Shown: in pieces, positions 55,585 to 64,000 of the stretch
Position numbering within the stretch: position 1 is the stretch's first letter
How the letters are laid out: each line of letters starts with the position of its first letter
Assembly: GCF_004332295.1 (NCBI RefSeq)
Contig: NZ_RXLP01000027.1
Span: forward strand, 1 to 64,000
Reading direction: 5' to 3'
DNA from: Alloscardovia theropitheci
Lineage (GTDB): Bacteria > Actinomycetota > Actinomycetes > Actinomycetales > Bifidobacteriaceae
DNA length: 64,000 nucleotides
Position numbers and translations under genes: made by a program
Notes under the pieces: generated by a model
Databases searched by the model: none
The model's input: the letters and a program-made list of their open reading frames with translations, nothing else
What the model was told of the DNA's origin: nothing

Positions 55585-56007
55585 TTAGTAGGCGAAGTTA
55601 TCGTCGTCTTCTTCGCTGTCGTTATTAGCATCTTCATCATTACGCTGTGGAAGCCCTAAATCAATACGTGGGCATTCTTTCCACAAACGTTCCAAATCAT
55701 AGAAATCACGCGAATCCTGATCCATGACGTGGACAACGATATCACCAAAATCGAGAAGAACCCATTGCCCTTCTTCGAGGCCTTCACGTTCGCGTGGATT
55801 CATCGAATGCTGAAGGTGCAATTGCTTTTCAATTTCCTCTGCAATGGACAAAACGTGTCGTGGCGATGAACCTGTCGCTATCAAAAAGACATCAGTTAGC
55901 CCCAAAGGTTCGGATACATCGAAGGCAACGATATCGTCACCCTTCATCTCGTCAGCTGCAAGTGCTGCTGTGCGAGCCATTTCAATTGATTCTTTAAAAG
56001 CTGCCAC
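55585..56007 (-). CDS. rsfS: Ribosomal silencing factor RsfS
   Basis: RsfS binds L14 of the large subunit and blocks subunit joining, reducing translation in starvation. The 140-residue protein shows the family motifs: ATGSSPRHVLSIAEEIEKQL (about 45-64), WVLLDFGDIVVHVMD (about 82-96), and FYDLERLWKECP (about 102-113). A short acidic C-terminal tail rich in Asp, Glu and Asn follows. It lies 82 bp after glmU and 60 bp before the histidine phosphatase, all on one strand, so a transcript glmU-rsfS-phosphatase is plausible. No unusual residue noted. Confidence 0.94.
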   Translation of the reverse strand: MAAFKESIEMARTAALAADEMKGDDIVAFDVSEPLGLTDVFLIATGSSPRHVLSIAEEIEKQLHLQHSMNPREREGLEEGQWVLLDFGDIVVHVMDQDSRDFYDLERLWKECPRIDLGLPQRNDEDANNDSEEDDDNFAY

Positions 56008-56088
56008 TTTTATCCTTAATACTTTAATTCTTAAAAACTTTTCTGATTATCTACGATGCATCGTATGACATCGCATATGCTCTGCGTC

Positions 56089-57480
56089 TTACTGCGCATC
56101 ACGCTCCCATGCTGGTTTCCAATTTTCGACAACATGTTGCGAATTCTCGGAGTACACCATCGAATCTGCTGGAACATCATGACGAACTACCGAGCCGGAG
56201 CCTGTAGTCACATTGTCGCCTACTGTTACCGGTGCTACAAACATATTACCAGCACCGATATGAACATTCGCGCCTATTTCGGTATGATGCTTATGCACGC
56301 CATCATAATTTGCGGTAATTGTGCCACCACCGATATTTGTATGATGTGCGATATGAGCGTCGCCCACATAGCTCAGATGAGGAACCTTAGTACCTTCATC
56401 GATGATAGCTTTCTTCATCTCAACGAAAGCTCCTGCCTTCGTTCCCTTACCGAGTTCGTTACCTGGGCGCAAATATGTCCAAGGACCAATATTTGCTTCT
56501 TCACCGATATGGGTGCTTTCTACACGTGAGCGTTCAACTTTCGCTCCACGCTCGATAACAGCGTTAATTAATGTGGTATCTGGTCCAATAACCGCATCAG
56601 ATGCAATGCAAGTTTGTCCTTGTAAATATGAACCCGGTAGGATAACTGCATCTGCTTCAATGCGAACATCATCTTCTATCCATGTCGTTTCTGGATCCAT
56701 GATGGTTACACCCTCACGCATCCAATGCTCACAGATTTCCTGATTATATGCCTTGGCAAGTTTTGCAAGTTGAACGCGATCATTGACGCCTTCTACGCGC
56801 AACGGATTAGATACTGTGACGATTCCAACTTTACCAATTTCGCGTGCATTTGCTAACGCATCAGTAAGATAAAACTCGCCCTGCGAATTCTCAGAGTTTA
56901 GCTTTTCAATAGACTTAGCAAGAACATCAGCATCAAACGCATAGACAGAAGTATTAACTTCATTAACAGCTAATTCGCTATCCGTACCGTCTTTTTGTTC
57001 TACGATGCGTACAAACCCACCAGCGGAGTCACGAATGATTCGTCCGTATCCAAATGGATTGTCTAATTTACAGCTCAAGATAGTAGCTACACTTGAGCTG
57101 TCCTCATGTACACGAACCAGATCTGTCAATGTATCACCGTCAAGCATAGGCATGTCACCTGCCGTAACCAGCACAGTGCCATGTAGTTCTCCACGCTTCT
57201 TCAATTCCTCAATAGCACACTGAACTGCACGACCAGTACCTGGAATTTCATCTTGATGGACGATAACAGCATCGCTTACATAACTCAATGCAGCTTGAGA
57301 AACACGTTCCGCTTGGTTACGTACAACTACAGCAACTGATTGCGGCTTTGTCGCCGTTACAGCAAGCATCACACGCTGGAGGAAGGTCTTTCCTGCAATT
57401 GAGTGCAAAACTTTCGGAGTTGAAGACTTCATACGGGTACCATCGCCCGCTGCTAACACGATTGCTGCTGTAATGCTCAT
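56089..57480 (-). CDS. glmU: Bifunctional GlmU (GlcNAc-1-P uridylyltransferase / GlcN-1-P acetyltransferase)
   Basis: Makes UDP-GlcNAc for peptidoglycan. N-terminal nucleotidyltransferase (about 1-230) with LAAGDGTRMKSSTPKVLHSIAGK-type signature split as LAAGDGTRM and PKVLH, PGTGRAVQCAI and ILSCKLDNPFGYGR. C-terminal left-handed beta-helix (about 250-450) with repeated hexapeptides and GTKAGAFVEMKKAII, LSYVGDAHIAHHTNIGGG (acetyl-transfer His) and NYDGVHKHHTEIG. 463 residues is normal. ATG 57480 is used. Located upstream of rsfS on the same strand, consistent with a cell-wall and growth grouping. Confidence 0.97.
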   Translation of the reverse strand: MSITAAIVLAAGDGTRMKSSTPKVLHSIAGKTFLQRVMLAVTATKPQSVAVVVRNQAERVSQAALSYVSDAVIVHQDEIPGTGRAVQCAIEELKKRGELHGTVLVTAGDMPMLDGDTLTDLVRVHEDSSSVATILSCKLDNPFGYGRIIRDSAGGFVRIVEQKDGTDSELAVNEVNTSVYAFDADVLAKSIEKLNSENSQGEFYLTDALANAREIGKVGIVTVSNPLRVEGVNDRVQLAKLAKAYNQEICEHWMREGVTIMDPETTWIEDDVRIEADAVILPGSYLQGQTCIASDAVIGPDTTLINAVIERGAKVERSRVESTHIGEEANIGPWTYLRPGNELGKGTKAGAFVEMKKAIIDEGTKVPHLSYVGDAHIAHHTNIGGGTITANYDGVHKHHTEIGANVHIGAGNMFVAPVTVGDNVTTGSGSVVRHDVPADSMVYSENSQHVVENWKPAWERDAQ

Positions 57481-57607
57481 CTGACTAACCTATTCTTTCA
57501 TGTACACTGAGGGATCTTAACTTCTCAGACTTACTATTTCTGCTACCGAATACTTTATCAATTCTAGTAAATATAGATAACACCCAGTAGCAGAAATAAT
57601 ACATTCA

Positions 57608-58405
57608 CTACTCCTCTACGACTCCACTTTCAGCGATAGGAATCAAATCACCAATGGAATCTACGACATGGCTCGGTCGATATGGGAAGGATTCCACCTG
57701 ATCTTTAGTCGTTACACCCGTAAGAGTTAAGAATGTATGTAAGCCAGCTTCAACGCCCGCAATAACATCTGTATCCATGCGGTCGCCAATCATCGCGGTT
57801 GTAGCCGAATGAGCACCCAAACGATTCAACGCGGTACGGAACATGATTGGATTTGGTTTGCCGATAAAGTATGGCTCGCGTCCTGTTGCGCTCGTAATCA
57901 ACGCTGCAACCGCACCAGTAGAAGGCAAAATTCCTTGGTCGCTTGGCCCTGCATTATCAGGATTCGTCGAAATAAAACGCGCTCCTCCTAAAATCAAACG
58001 GACTGCAGTAGTGATCGCCTCAAACGAATAATTGCGAGTCTCTCCAAGAATGACGTAATCCGGATCACGATCTGACAAGATATAACCAGCCTCGTGAAGA
58101 GCGGTTGTTAATCCTGCTTCACCGATGACATACGCTGATCCATTTGGAATTGTTTGAGAAACGAATTGTGCAGTTGCAAGCGCGGAAGTCCAAATATGAT
58201 CTTCTGGAATATCAATTCCCGAAAGACGCAAACGTGCAGACAAGTCACGTGGCGTATACATTGGATTGTTTGTGAGAACGAGGAACTTCCTATCGTTATC
58301 TCGTAAAGCTTGAATAAATTCTGCAGCACCTGGTAATGCACGCTGTTCATGAACGAGGACACCGTCCATATCAGTGAGCCATGTATCGATTGTTTGAGCA
58401 GTCAT
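57608..58405 (-). CDS. nagD: NagD-type HAD-IIA phosphatase
   Basis: HAD-superfamily phosphatase, subclass IIA. Motif I is WLTDMDGVLV (about 8-17), motif II LTNNP (about 46-50), motif III and IV region GKPNPIMFRTAL and MIGDRMDTDVIAG near 175-215. The start at ATG 58405 follows AAGGAGT; the same frame runs on upstream through the tRNA-Gln gene, which is not coding. 265 residues is usual. Family members act on phosphosugars or nucleotides (for example p-nitrophenyl phosphate in vitro), so the substrate is unknown. Its leader is only ~30 bp after a strong terminator. Confidence 0.9.
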   Translation of the reverse strand: MTAQTIDTWLTDMDGVLVHEQRALPGAAEFIQALRDNDRKFLVLTNNPMYTPRDLSARLRLSGIDIPEDHIWTSALATAQFVSQTIPNGSAYVIGEAGLTTALHEAGYILSDRDPDYVILGETRNYSFEAITTAVRLILGGARFISTNPDNAGPSDQGILPSTGAVAALITSATGREPYFIGKPNPIMFRTALNRLGAHSATTAMIGDRMDTDVIAGVEAGLHTFLTLTGVTTKDQVESFPYRPSHVVDSIGDLIPIAESGVVEE

Positions 58406-58416
58406 AATATGACTCC

Positions 58417-58438
58417 TTTCTATATATTTATATAGAAA
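58417..58438 (-). promoter_or_regulatory. AT-rich palindrome in the nagD leader
   Basis: Perfect 10-bp arms (58417-58426 with 58429-58438) with a 2-nt centre lie between the upstream terminator and the nagD ribosome-binding site. It overlaps the terminator T-tract. It may form a leader hairpin near the Shine-Dalgarno site or a protein site. Confidence 0.5.
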
Positions 58439-58474
58439 AAGCCGACGCATCAGAACTAAAACTGACCGCCGGCT
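58436..58474 (-). terminator. Terminator between tRNA-Gln and nagD
   Basis: On the minus strand AGCCG... pairs with ...CGGCT (arms 58462-58474 and 58440-58453) with one wobble and a small internal loop, followed by TTTTT. Clear Rho-independent signal after tRNA-Gln. Confidence 0.8.
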
Positions 58475-58485
58475 CCCTCTTGCAG

Positions 58486-58556
58486 CTCCCCCACCTAGAT
58501 TCGAACTAAGACTAAGGGTTCCAAAGACCCGTGTGCTGCCATTACACCATGGGGGA
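58486..58556 (-). tRNA. tRNA-Gln (anticodon TTG)
   Basis: A 71-nt minus-strand cloverleaf with acceptor TCCCCCA/TGGGGGA, anticodon loop CTTTGGA giving TTG, and T arm with GTTCGAATC. CCA is not encoded. Confidence 0.94.
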
Positions 58557-58570
58557 ATGTCCACTTAGAC

Positions 58571-58598
58571 ACTGTACCACAGGTCGATAACTTCTCAC
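58571..58598 (-). promoter_or_regulatory. Candidate promoter of tRNA-Gln
   Basis: GTGAGA (58593-58598) and TACAGT (58571-58576) on the minus strand, 16 bp apart, end 14 bp before the tRNA. The -10 is identical to that of tRNA-Ala. Confidence 0.5.
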
Positions 58599-58790
58599 GA
58601 GGGTATGTCGCGCGTGTGTCGTGATAACTTTTAAGCTATACGTATTCTCTTGCTTTGAAGCATTAATTTACTTAAGCACTAATATCACGTAACTTTACTT
58701 ACTGCGATATTTACCTACACTGATGGATTTATTAATTGTTCCTATACATGCATGAACTTGTTTTTAAACATATGTTCTTAAACATATATG

Positions 58791-58829
58791 AATAGGCGTG
58801 CTAGAAGTTTCCTCCTAACACGCCCTATT
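58791..58829 (-). terminator. Hairpin downstream of prs
   Basis: Imperfect arms AATAGGCGTG (58791-58800) and CACGCCCTATT (58819-58829) with one bulged base, 36 bp past the prs stop. No strong T-tract follows, so termination efficiency is uncertain. Confidence 0.5.
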
Positions 58830-58864
58830 ACCTTTGTTTATTTACTTAGCTGTATTACTATGCT

Positions 58865-59878
58865 TTAGCCAAATTGGAACTGTCCTTGATGATGAGTTGG
58901 ATAACTATCAAAGACTTTAGCCATCGATGTATCTTCGAATACAGCCTTAATTCCTGAAGCAAGCAATGGCGCAATACTGAGAACTGTTAATCCGGCCCAA
59001 CGCTTTTCTTCCGGAATTGGCACAGTATCGGTAATAACCACTTCACGTGCACCGCAGTTCTTCAAGCGTTCAACAGCAGGCTCAGAGAGCACGCCATGGG
59101 TTGCAACAACAGTAACCGACTTAGCTCCAGCAGCCATAATGACATGACATGCCTCAGCAATTGTGCCACCAGTATCAATCAAGTCATCCACCAGAACGCA
59201 ATCTTTGCCTTCAACATCGCCAACGACACGATTAGCAACTGCATGATTTGGACGTGTAATATCACGTGTCTTATGGACGAAGGACAATGGAGCACCACCA
59301 AGACGCTGTGCCCACTGCTCTGCCACTTTGATACGGCCTGCATCTGGAGATACAACTGCCACATTAGTCAAATCAAGGCAATCACGCACATAATCAACAA
59401 GTACTGGCATAGCTTGCAAGTGATCTACTGGGCCATCGAAGAATCCCTGAGACTGAGCAGCATGCAAATCAACGGACATGATTCGATCTGCACCTGCAGT
59501 GTGCAAAAGATCAAATACAAGACGTGAAGAGATAGGCTCACGACCCTGATGCTTCTTATCCTGACGGGAATATGGCATCAATGGGCATACAGCAGTAATT
59601 GAGTTCGCCGATGCACGCTTAAGAGCATCAATCATAATAAGATGCTCCATAATGTACTTATTTGTAGGCTGCGTAGCTGTCTGCAAAACAAATACATCAG
59701 CACCACGAACCGACTGTGTATAGCGAACATACATTTCGCCGTTTGCAAAGTCGTACTGAGTAGTTTCGAGAACATCGATACCGAGTTTCTTTGCTACGTC
59801 TTCAGCCAACTTTGGATGGGAACGACCTGTAACCAGAATAAGATTCTTATCTGGTTTACCTTCGAGGACTGCACTCAC
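58865..59878 (-). CDS. prs: Ribose-phosphate pyrophosphokinase
   Basis: Makes PRPP from ribose-5-phosphate and ATP for nucleotide, His, Trp and NAD synthesis. The 337-residue protein has the two-domain phosphoribosyltransferase fold, with CPLMPYSRQDKKHQGREPIS (ATP-binding region), VDLHAAQSQGFFDGPVDHLQA, and the PRPP loop CVLVDDLIDTGGTIAEA (about 225-241). GTG 59878 with GGAG five bases upstream is preferred, giving the N-terminus SAVLEGKPDKNLILVTG typical of bifidobacterial Prs; the frame opens 34 codons earlier without a good site. nadD, which supports NAD synthesis downstream of PRPP use, lies 67 bp upstream on the same strand. Confidence 0.95.
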   Translation of the reverse strand: MSAVLEGKPDKNLILVTGRSHPKLAEDVAKKLGIDVLETTQYDFANGEMYVRYTQSVRGADVFVLQTATQPTNKYIMEHLIMIDALKRASANSITAVCPLMPYSRQDKKHQGREPISSRLVFDLLHTAGADRIMSVDLHAAQSQGFFDGPVDHLQAMPVLVDYVRDCLDLTNVAVVSPDAGRIKVAEQWAQRLGGAPLSFVHKTRDITRPNHAVANRVVGDVEGKDCVLVDDLIDTGGTIAEACHVIMAAGAKSVTVVATHGVLSEPAVERLKNCGAREVVITDTVPIPEEKRWAGLTVLSIAPLLASGIKAVFEDTSMAKVFDSYPTHHQGQFQFG

Positions 59879-59945
59879 AGTAACTCCAACCAGTTGATGG
59901 GATATCGTATCTTTTATCGTAATCGGAAATCTTGACACTTTGCAG

Positions 59946-60692
59946 TTATGAGTTTTGCATTTCACTAGCATACAAGCCATGCTTTGAAATATACTGCACT
60001 ACTCCATCAGGAACGAGATACCATACTGGTTCACCGTCATGAGATCGTCTGCGTATATCCGTTGATGAGATTGCCAACGCTGGAATCTCAATAACATCTA
60101 CTGCATCTTGCGGCACATCGAGTTTCTTGAGATTTGTCGAATACCCCGGTCTCGTTACACCGACAAAATGCGCTAAATCCCACATCTCATTGGCATCTTT
60201 CCATTTCATAATCTCTGCTAACGCATCAGCACCTGTGATAAAGAAAAGCTCAGCATCTGGTCGCAGCGCATGAATATCTCGCAATGTGTCAATAGTATAC
60301 GTGATTCCAGGACGGTCAATATCTACACGGGATACAGAGAATCGAGGATTCGAAGCAGTAGCAATCACAGTCATTAAATAGCGATCTTCAGGATTGGTCA
60401 CTGCTTTATTCTGTTTAAATACCGGACGGCCGGTTGGAACGAAAATTACTTCGTCCAAATCATAAACCCACGCAACTTCTGATGCTGCAACTAAGTGGCC
60501 ATTATGAATAGGATCGAAAGTACCGCCCATGATACCGACACGTGGTCTATCATGAACGCATCCTCTATCGGTTGCACGCTTTCGTAAAGGCCGTGCAGAA
60601 ATATCGACACCAAACTCAGCCTGTTCGATATGTGGTTGTGCAATTTGCGACATGGACCGTATAGATGTCATATCTAATGCTTCTTTTTCCAC
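59946..60692 (-). CDS. nadD: Nicotinate-mononucleotide adenylyltransferase
   Basis: Adenylates NaMN to NaAD in NAD synthesis. The ATP-binding [17 protein letters not shown] (about 55-72) and the C-terminal ISSTDIRRR are intact. About 50 residues precede the fold: a polar, probably disordered N-terminal extension; shorter starts at Met 8 or Met 14 are possible. GTG 60692 is chosen because GAGGA lies 9 bp upstream. At 248 residues it is longer than the ~210-residue E. coli form, mostly for this extension. Conserved neighbours proA, the unknown gene and prs match bifidobacterial gene order. Confidence 0.92.
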   Translation of the reverse strand: MEKEALDMTSIRSMSQIAQPHIEQAEFGVDISARPLRKRATDRGCVHDRPRVGIMGGTFDPIHNGHLVAASEVAWVYDLDEVIFVPTGRPVFKQNKAVTNPEDRYLMTVIATASNPRFSVSRVDIDRPGITYTIDTLRDIHALRPDAELFFITGADALAEIMKWKDANEMWDLAHFVGVTRPGYSTNLKKLDVPQDAVDVIEIPALAISSTDIRRRSHDGEPVWYLVPDGVVQYISKHGLYASEMQNS

Positions 60693-60832
60693 TTCTCAGA
60701 TCCTCTTCATATGAACTTTTCTCATTAAATATAGCAAGTTGAGCAAGTTACAATCTGTATAGCAATTTCGATAAGAACGAAATATAAGCATTCTCTATAG
60801 ATTAAGGCTGCAACTCACTGTGTTCTGTCGTT

Positions 60833-61372
60833 TTAGTTACTTCCTTCTTTATCACGATTCTCATTATCTGAACTCTCGATTTCTGTGTTCTCATCGCCGC
60901 GGGCTGCCATCTCTTCATCCCACTGGCGTTGCACATATCGACGAATTTCTGCATATGTAGGAAGCAAGAATTCTGGTTGATACTCTTTACGTACAAGTGC
61001 TACATATTCACTAATATGAATCAGCGTATCGCTCATAGTATCAATGTCATTTTGGCGTTCTGCATCGCTAAAGACTTCGACCCTTTTTTCTAATTCGATA
61101 ACGAAGTTAATAGCATTATCAATCTGGCGAGGATCTACGATGTCTTCAGCATCCATTTCAGGCCATCCGATAAGCACTGCATCCGAGTACTCGAGCGCGC
61201 TGCGCTGTGCAACTTGTGGGATACCATCTTCAATGGAGACAACGAAAACGTATCTGACTGTACTTAATCGTTCAGAAGCAACTCGAAGTAAAGTACGAGG
61301 TGATAATTCCTCAGCTGCACGTAAATCTTTCTTGAGTGTTTCTACGTCAATTTTTGTCTCTTTAGCTGGCAT
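60833..61372 (-). CDS. Conserved protein of unknown function between proA and nadD
   Basis: A 179-residue protein with no family I can name. It is predicted mainly helical, with a hydrophobic strand-like segment TVRYVFVVSIEDGIP (about 38-52), EELEKR-type charged helices, and a disordered acidic C-terminus rich in Glu, Asn and Asp. No membrane helix. Its ATG overlaps the proA stop (TAATG), so it is translationally coupled to proA. The same proA-unknown-nadD arrangement is recalled from other bifidobacteria, suggesting a real but uncharacterised gene. Function cannot be inferred. Confidence 0.75.
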   Translation of the reverse strand: MPAKETKIDVETLKKDLRAAEELSPRTLLRVASERLSTVRYVFVVSIEDGIPQVAQRSALEYSDAVLIGWPEMDAEDIVDPRQIDNAINFVIELEKRVEVFSDAERQNDIDTMSDTLIHISEYVALVRKEYQPEFLLPTYAEIRRYVQRQWDEEMAARGDENTEIESSDNENRDKEGSN

Positions 61373-62643
61373 TATTTCCTCACCTGCCCTGTTCCGTATC
61401 CAACCCAATGAGTTGTAGTCAATTCCTGCAATCCCATAGGACCGCGTGCGTGCATTTTCTGAGTGGAAATGCCGAGTTCTGCCCCAAAACCAAACTGACT
61501 TCCATCAGTAAATCTTGTTGAAGCATTAACCATGATAACCGCACTATCTATGCTACGAGTAAATTCTTCAATTGCTTCATAATTTTGACTAATAATTGCT
61601 TCCGTATGATGAGTTGAATGAGTATTAATATGGTCAATTGCTTCTTGCATATCACGCACCACACGCACGCCTAAAATATAATCGAGGTACTCTGTATCCC
61701 AATCTTCATCGTCAGCCTGTAGAGGCGTGAATCCAGCTTCACTCAAAATTGTATATGCTCGTTCATCTGTGCGAAGCTCAACATCGAATTCTTCAAGGGC
61801 TTTGGCTACGAGTGGAAGAAATTCCTGAGCTACAGCCTCGTGCACGAGTAATTTTTCGGCAGCATTGCAGACACCGATACGTTGGGTCTTCGAATTAATG
61901 ATTATCGGTATTGCCTGTGTGAAGTCTGCTGACTCATCCACATAAATATGGACATTCCCAGCACCCGTCTCAATGATAGGGACAGTAGCATTATCGGCAA
62001 CATATTGGATAAGAGACGCACTACCACGAGGAACAAGCAAATCTATAAACCCTCGCGCTTTCATCATCGCCTGCGCACCTTCACGCCCAAATTCATCGAC
62101 ACTCGAAACGATATCGGGATTCATGCCCTGATCATGAAGCGCATCATGCACAATGCGCAATGTCGCTGCATTCGTTTCAATGGCTGCATGCCCTCCTCGA
62201 ACAATTATCGCATTACCCGATTTAAGAGCCAAGGCAATGACATCAAGAGTGACATTAGGACGCGCCTCATAAATCATTGCGACTACGCCCATCGGTACTC
62301 TCGATTGAATTAATCGCATTCCATTGTCCATATTAATTCCACGAACAACTTGACCAACTGGATCAGGAAGCGCAATGACCGCGCGCATTCCTTGTACGCT
62401 TGCAAGCACACGTTGCTTATTAAATAGCAATCGGTCGAGCAGTCCTTGACTCATTCCTTCAGCCCGAGCAGCACTCATATCTATCGCATTTGCAATCTCA
62501 ATTTCATCCGCACGTTTCTCCAGTTCATCGCATACTGCCTGTAATAAAGCATCTTTTTCATCCGTCGACATCTTTTCAAGTTTCTTTTGCGCGACACGAG
62601 CACGAGAAGCTTGATTCTGTACAGATTGCAAAACTTCATTCAT
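61372..62643 (-). CDS. proA: Gamma-glutamyl phosphate reductase
   Basis: Second step of proline synthesis, reducing gamma-glutamyl phosphate to the semialdehyde with NADPH. The 423-residue enzyme has the aldehyde-dehydrogenase fold, with [20 protein letters not shown] (about 113-132), the catalytic Cys in [14 protein letters not shown] (about 268-281), and [24 protein letters not shown] near the end. ATG 62643 is used; the frame opens 13 codons earlier. It is followed by the coupled unknown gene. proB was not found in this window; proC is at 24.5 kb, so the pathway is split across the genome. Confidence 0.95.
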   Translation of the reverse strand: MNEVLQSVQNQASRARVAQKKLEKMSTDEKDALLQAVCDELEKRADEIEIANAIDMSAARAEGMSQGLLDRLLFNKQRVLASVQGMRAVIALPDPVGQVVRGINMDNGMRLIQSRVPMGVVAMIYEARPNVTLDVIALALKSGNAIIVRGGHAAIETNAATLRIVHDALHDQGMNPDIVSSVDEFGREGAQAMMKARGFIDLLVPRGSASLIQYVADNATVPIIETGAGNVHIYVDESADFTQAIPIIINSKTQRIGVCNAAEKLLVHEAVAQEFLPLVAKALEEFDVELRTDERAYTILSEAGFTPLQADDEDWDTEYLDYILGVRVVRDMQEAIDHINTHSTHHTEAIISQNYEAIEEFTRSIDSAVIMVNASTRFTDGSQFGFGAELGISTQKMHARGPMGLQELTTTHWVGYGTGQVRK

Positions 62644-62825
62644 GCATCTCATTGTATGCAACCCGACGCACATTGTGGGCATGTTTCACGTTAAGATTTT
62701 ATTAGAACGATTTTACAGCGGAATGTTTCTGCTCTTTGTACATCACATTTCGTTTAGTAGGATCGCGTGTATGTTGTCTAATCTGCATGAAACATAAGAC
62801 GTATTGACGTAATGAAAGGTACATC

Positions 62826-64000
62826 GTGGAATTATTTCACAGCACGAGAAGCACAGCCATTCAGGTAACAGCGAAGCAAGCTATTCGTCAAGGCATTGCC
62901 GACGACGGCGGACTTTTCGTTAATGATGCCTTGGGACAAACCACAATTGACATCGAGTCGCTTCCTGGTAAAAGTTACCAAGAAATCGCTCTTGAAGTTT
63001 TATCGGCATTATTGCCAGACTTCACGTCGGAAGAATTACAAGAATGCATCGATGGTGCATACGGAGATAACTTCACGGATGATGCCATCACGCCACTTAA
63101 AGCTATGGGAATGAATTACGTCCTCGAGCTTTTCCATGGGCCTACATCGGCATTCAAAGATGTAGCTTTGCAGATTCTTCCTCGCTTTATGGCACACACT
63201 ACAGCCCCTGAGCCAACTTCCCAAGAAGATATAACTGATCGAGTGCTGATTCTTACTGCAACAAGTGGCGATACTGGCAAAGCTGCCCTTGAAGGTTTTG
63301 CTGACGTTAATTCCACAGGAATTGTAGTCTTCTACCCTGCCGGACAGGTCAGCGAAGTTCAGCGTCTTCAAATGGTTACCCAAAAGGGTTCAAATGTAGG
63401 TGTAGTCGCTGTTCGTGGTAATTTTGACGATGCTCAAAGTGCTGTAAAAAATATCTTTGGCGATCACACATTAGCTGTTCAGCTCGCTACTGAGTCCGCT
63501 ACTCGACTCTCAAGTGCGAACTCTATCAACGTAGGACGCTTAGTTCCTCAGGTCGTGTACTACTTTGCAGCATACGCTCAACTCCTGTTTACCCAAGAAA
63601 TTAATTTCGGTGATGAAGTTGACTTCATCGTCCCTACAGGTAATTTTGGCGATATTTTGGCTGGCTATTATGCAAAGCGTTTAGGGCTTCCAGTTGGAAA
63701 GCTTGAAGTCGCAAGCGATAAAAACAATGTTTTGTATGATTTCCTAACTACTGGCGTATACGACCGCAACCGCGAGTTCTTTACAACGATTTCGCCAAGT
63801 ATGGATATTCTTATCTCTTCAAATTTGGAACGTATGCTGTATTATTTCAGCGATGGAAATACCGCACTTATTTCCCAGCTTATGAATGATTTAGCTACAA
63901 CCGGTCGTTACGAGGTACCAGCAGAAATTATGGAAAAGATTCGTTCTGTATTTGACTGTAGCTGGGCAGATGAAGATCAAGTTCGAGAAGCTATTGCTGA
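62826..64000 (+). CDS. thrC: Threonine synthase (3' end outside window)
   Basis: PLP-dependent conversion of O-phosphohomoserine to threonine. GTG 62826, with AAAGG six bases upstream, starts a frame open to the window end (391 full codons seen). The N-terminal motif STRSTAIQVTAKQAI and DGGLFVND are typical. The PLP-lysine is in FHGPTSAFKDVALQIL (about 102-117), and TSGDTGKAALEGFAD and YYFAAYAQL follow. It is the second-fold-type (longer) ThrC. It is divergent from proA across a 182-bp spacer that should hold both promoters. The C-terminus is not visible. Confidence 0.95.
   Translation, partial: MELFHSTRSTAIQVTAKQAIRQGIADDGGLFVNDALGQTTIDIESLPGKSYQEIALEVLSALLPDFTSEELQECIDGAYGDNFTDDAITPLKAMGMNYVLELFHGPTSAFKDVALQILPRFMAHTTAPEPTSQEDITDRVLILTATSGDTGKAALEGFADVNSTGIVVFYPAGQVSEVQRLQMVTQKGSNVGVVAVRGNFDDAQSAVKNIFGDHTLAVQLATESATRLSSANSINVGRLVPQVVYYFAAYAQLLFTQEINFGDEVDFIVPTGNFGDILAGYYAKRLGLPVGKLEVASDKNNVLYDFLTTGVYDRNREFFTTISPSMDILISSNLERMLYYFSDGNTALISQLMNDLATTGRYEVPAEIMEKIRSVFDCSWADEDQVREAIA

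Larger units (their letters stand above)
58557..58864. other. Spacer between tRNA-Gln and prs
   Basis: 308 bp holding the tRNA-Gln promoter, a TTAAACATAT direct repeat (units at 58764-58777 and 58778-58790, 14-bp period) and the prs hairpin (listed separately). No further gene seen. Confidence 0.6.

Noticed and set aside
57608-58564. NagD frame extended upstream to 58564
   Set aside because: The extra part would read through tRNA-Gln and its terminator; ATG 58405 has a good ribosome-binding site.

Overview
The window looks like a chromosomal segment of an AT-leaning member of the Bifidobacteriaceae (Actinobacteria). GC was not computed; by eye it is low-to-mid 40s percent, nearer Gardnerella or Alloscardovia than high-GC Bifidobacterium. 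Supporting evidence is the actinobacterial order eno-ftsB-DUF501-ppx, a PdtaS-type sensor kinase, the holA-comEC-comEA-leuS block, and proA-hypothetical-nadD with prs nearby. No phage, insertion sequence, rRNA or CRISPR array was seen. Most genes lie on the minus strand.

Layout. 1-11,610: sensor kinase (cut by the window edge), greA, an FKBP isomerase, tRNA-Leu, ppx, DUF501, ftsB, eno, mfd, pth and one unknown membrane-anchored protein. 11,730-23,357: a glycogen cluster transcribed pulA-glgB-glgC-glgD-glgA-glgP, covering synthesis (GlgC/GlgD, GlgA, GlgB) and mobilisation (GlgP, PulA). GlgD and this type of GlgA are best known from Firmicutes, so the cluster may have been acquired. 23,358-29,870: ychF, proC, a proline iminopeptidase, an exonuclease-BRCT protein, an orphan response regulator and a ROK regulator. 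29,980-33,076: metY divergent from pdxY, then a long spacer with what looks like a decayed gene. 33,079-39,646: yraN-comM-dprA, an MGMT-type DNA repair gene, a methyltransferase, a LOG protein and nhaA. 39,808-50,504: tRNA-Arg, the t6A genes tsaD, rimI, tsaB and tsaE, then holA, comEC, comEA and leuS. 50,588-58,598: a solute-binding lipoprotein, corA, an aldo/keto reductase, a Fic protein, tRNA-Ala, a histidine phosphatase, rsfS, glmU, a NagD-type phosphatase and tRNA-Gln. 58,791-64,000: prs, nadD, a conserved unknown, proA and the start of thrC.

Themes. DNA-uptake genes are concentrated here (comM, dprA, comEC, comEA). Short direct tandem repeats of 9 to 22 bp recur in intergenic DNA, in one case inside a predicted promoter. 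Long perfect hairpins act as terminators, several shared by convergent genes. The main leads are the Firmicutes-like glycogen operon with its promoter-region palindrome and repeats, the lysine-rich tail on GlgB, the probably self-inhibited Fic protein, the repeat-bearing proC promoter, and the frameshifted gene remnant near 32.9 kb.
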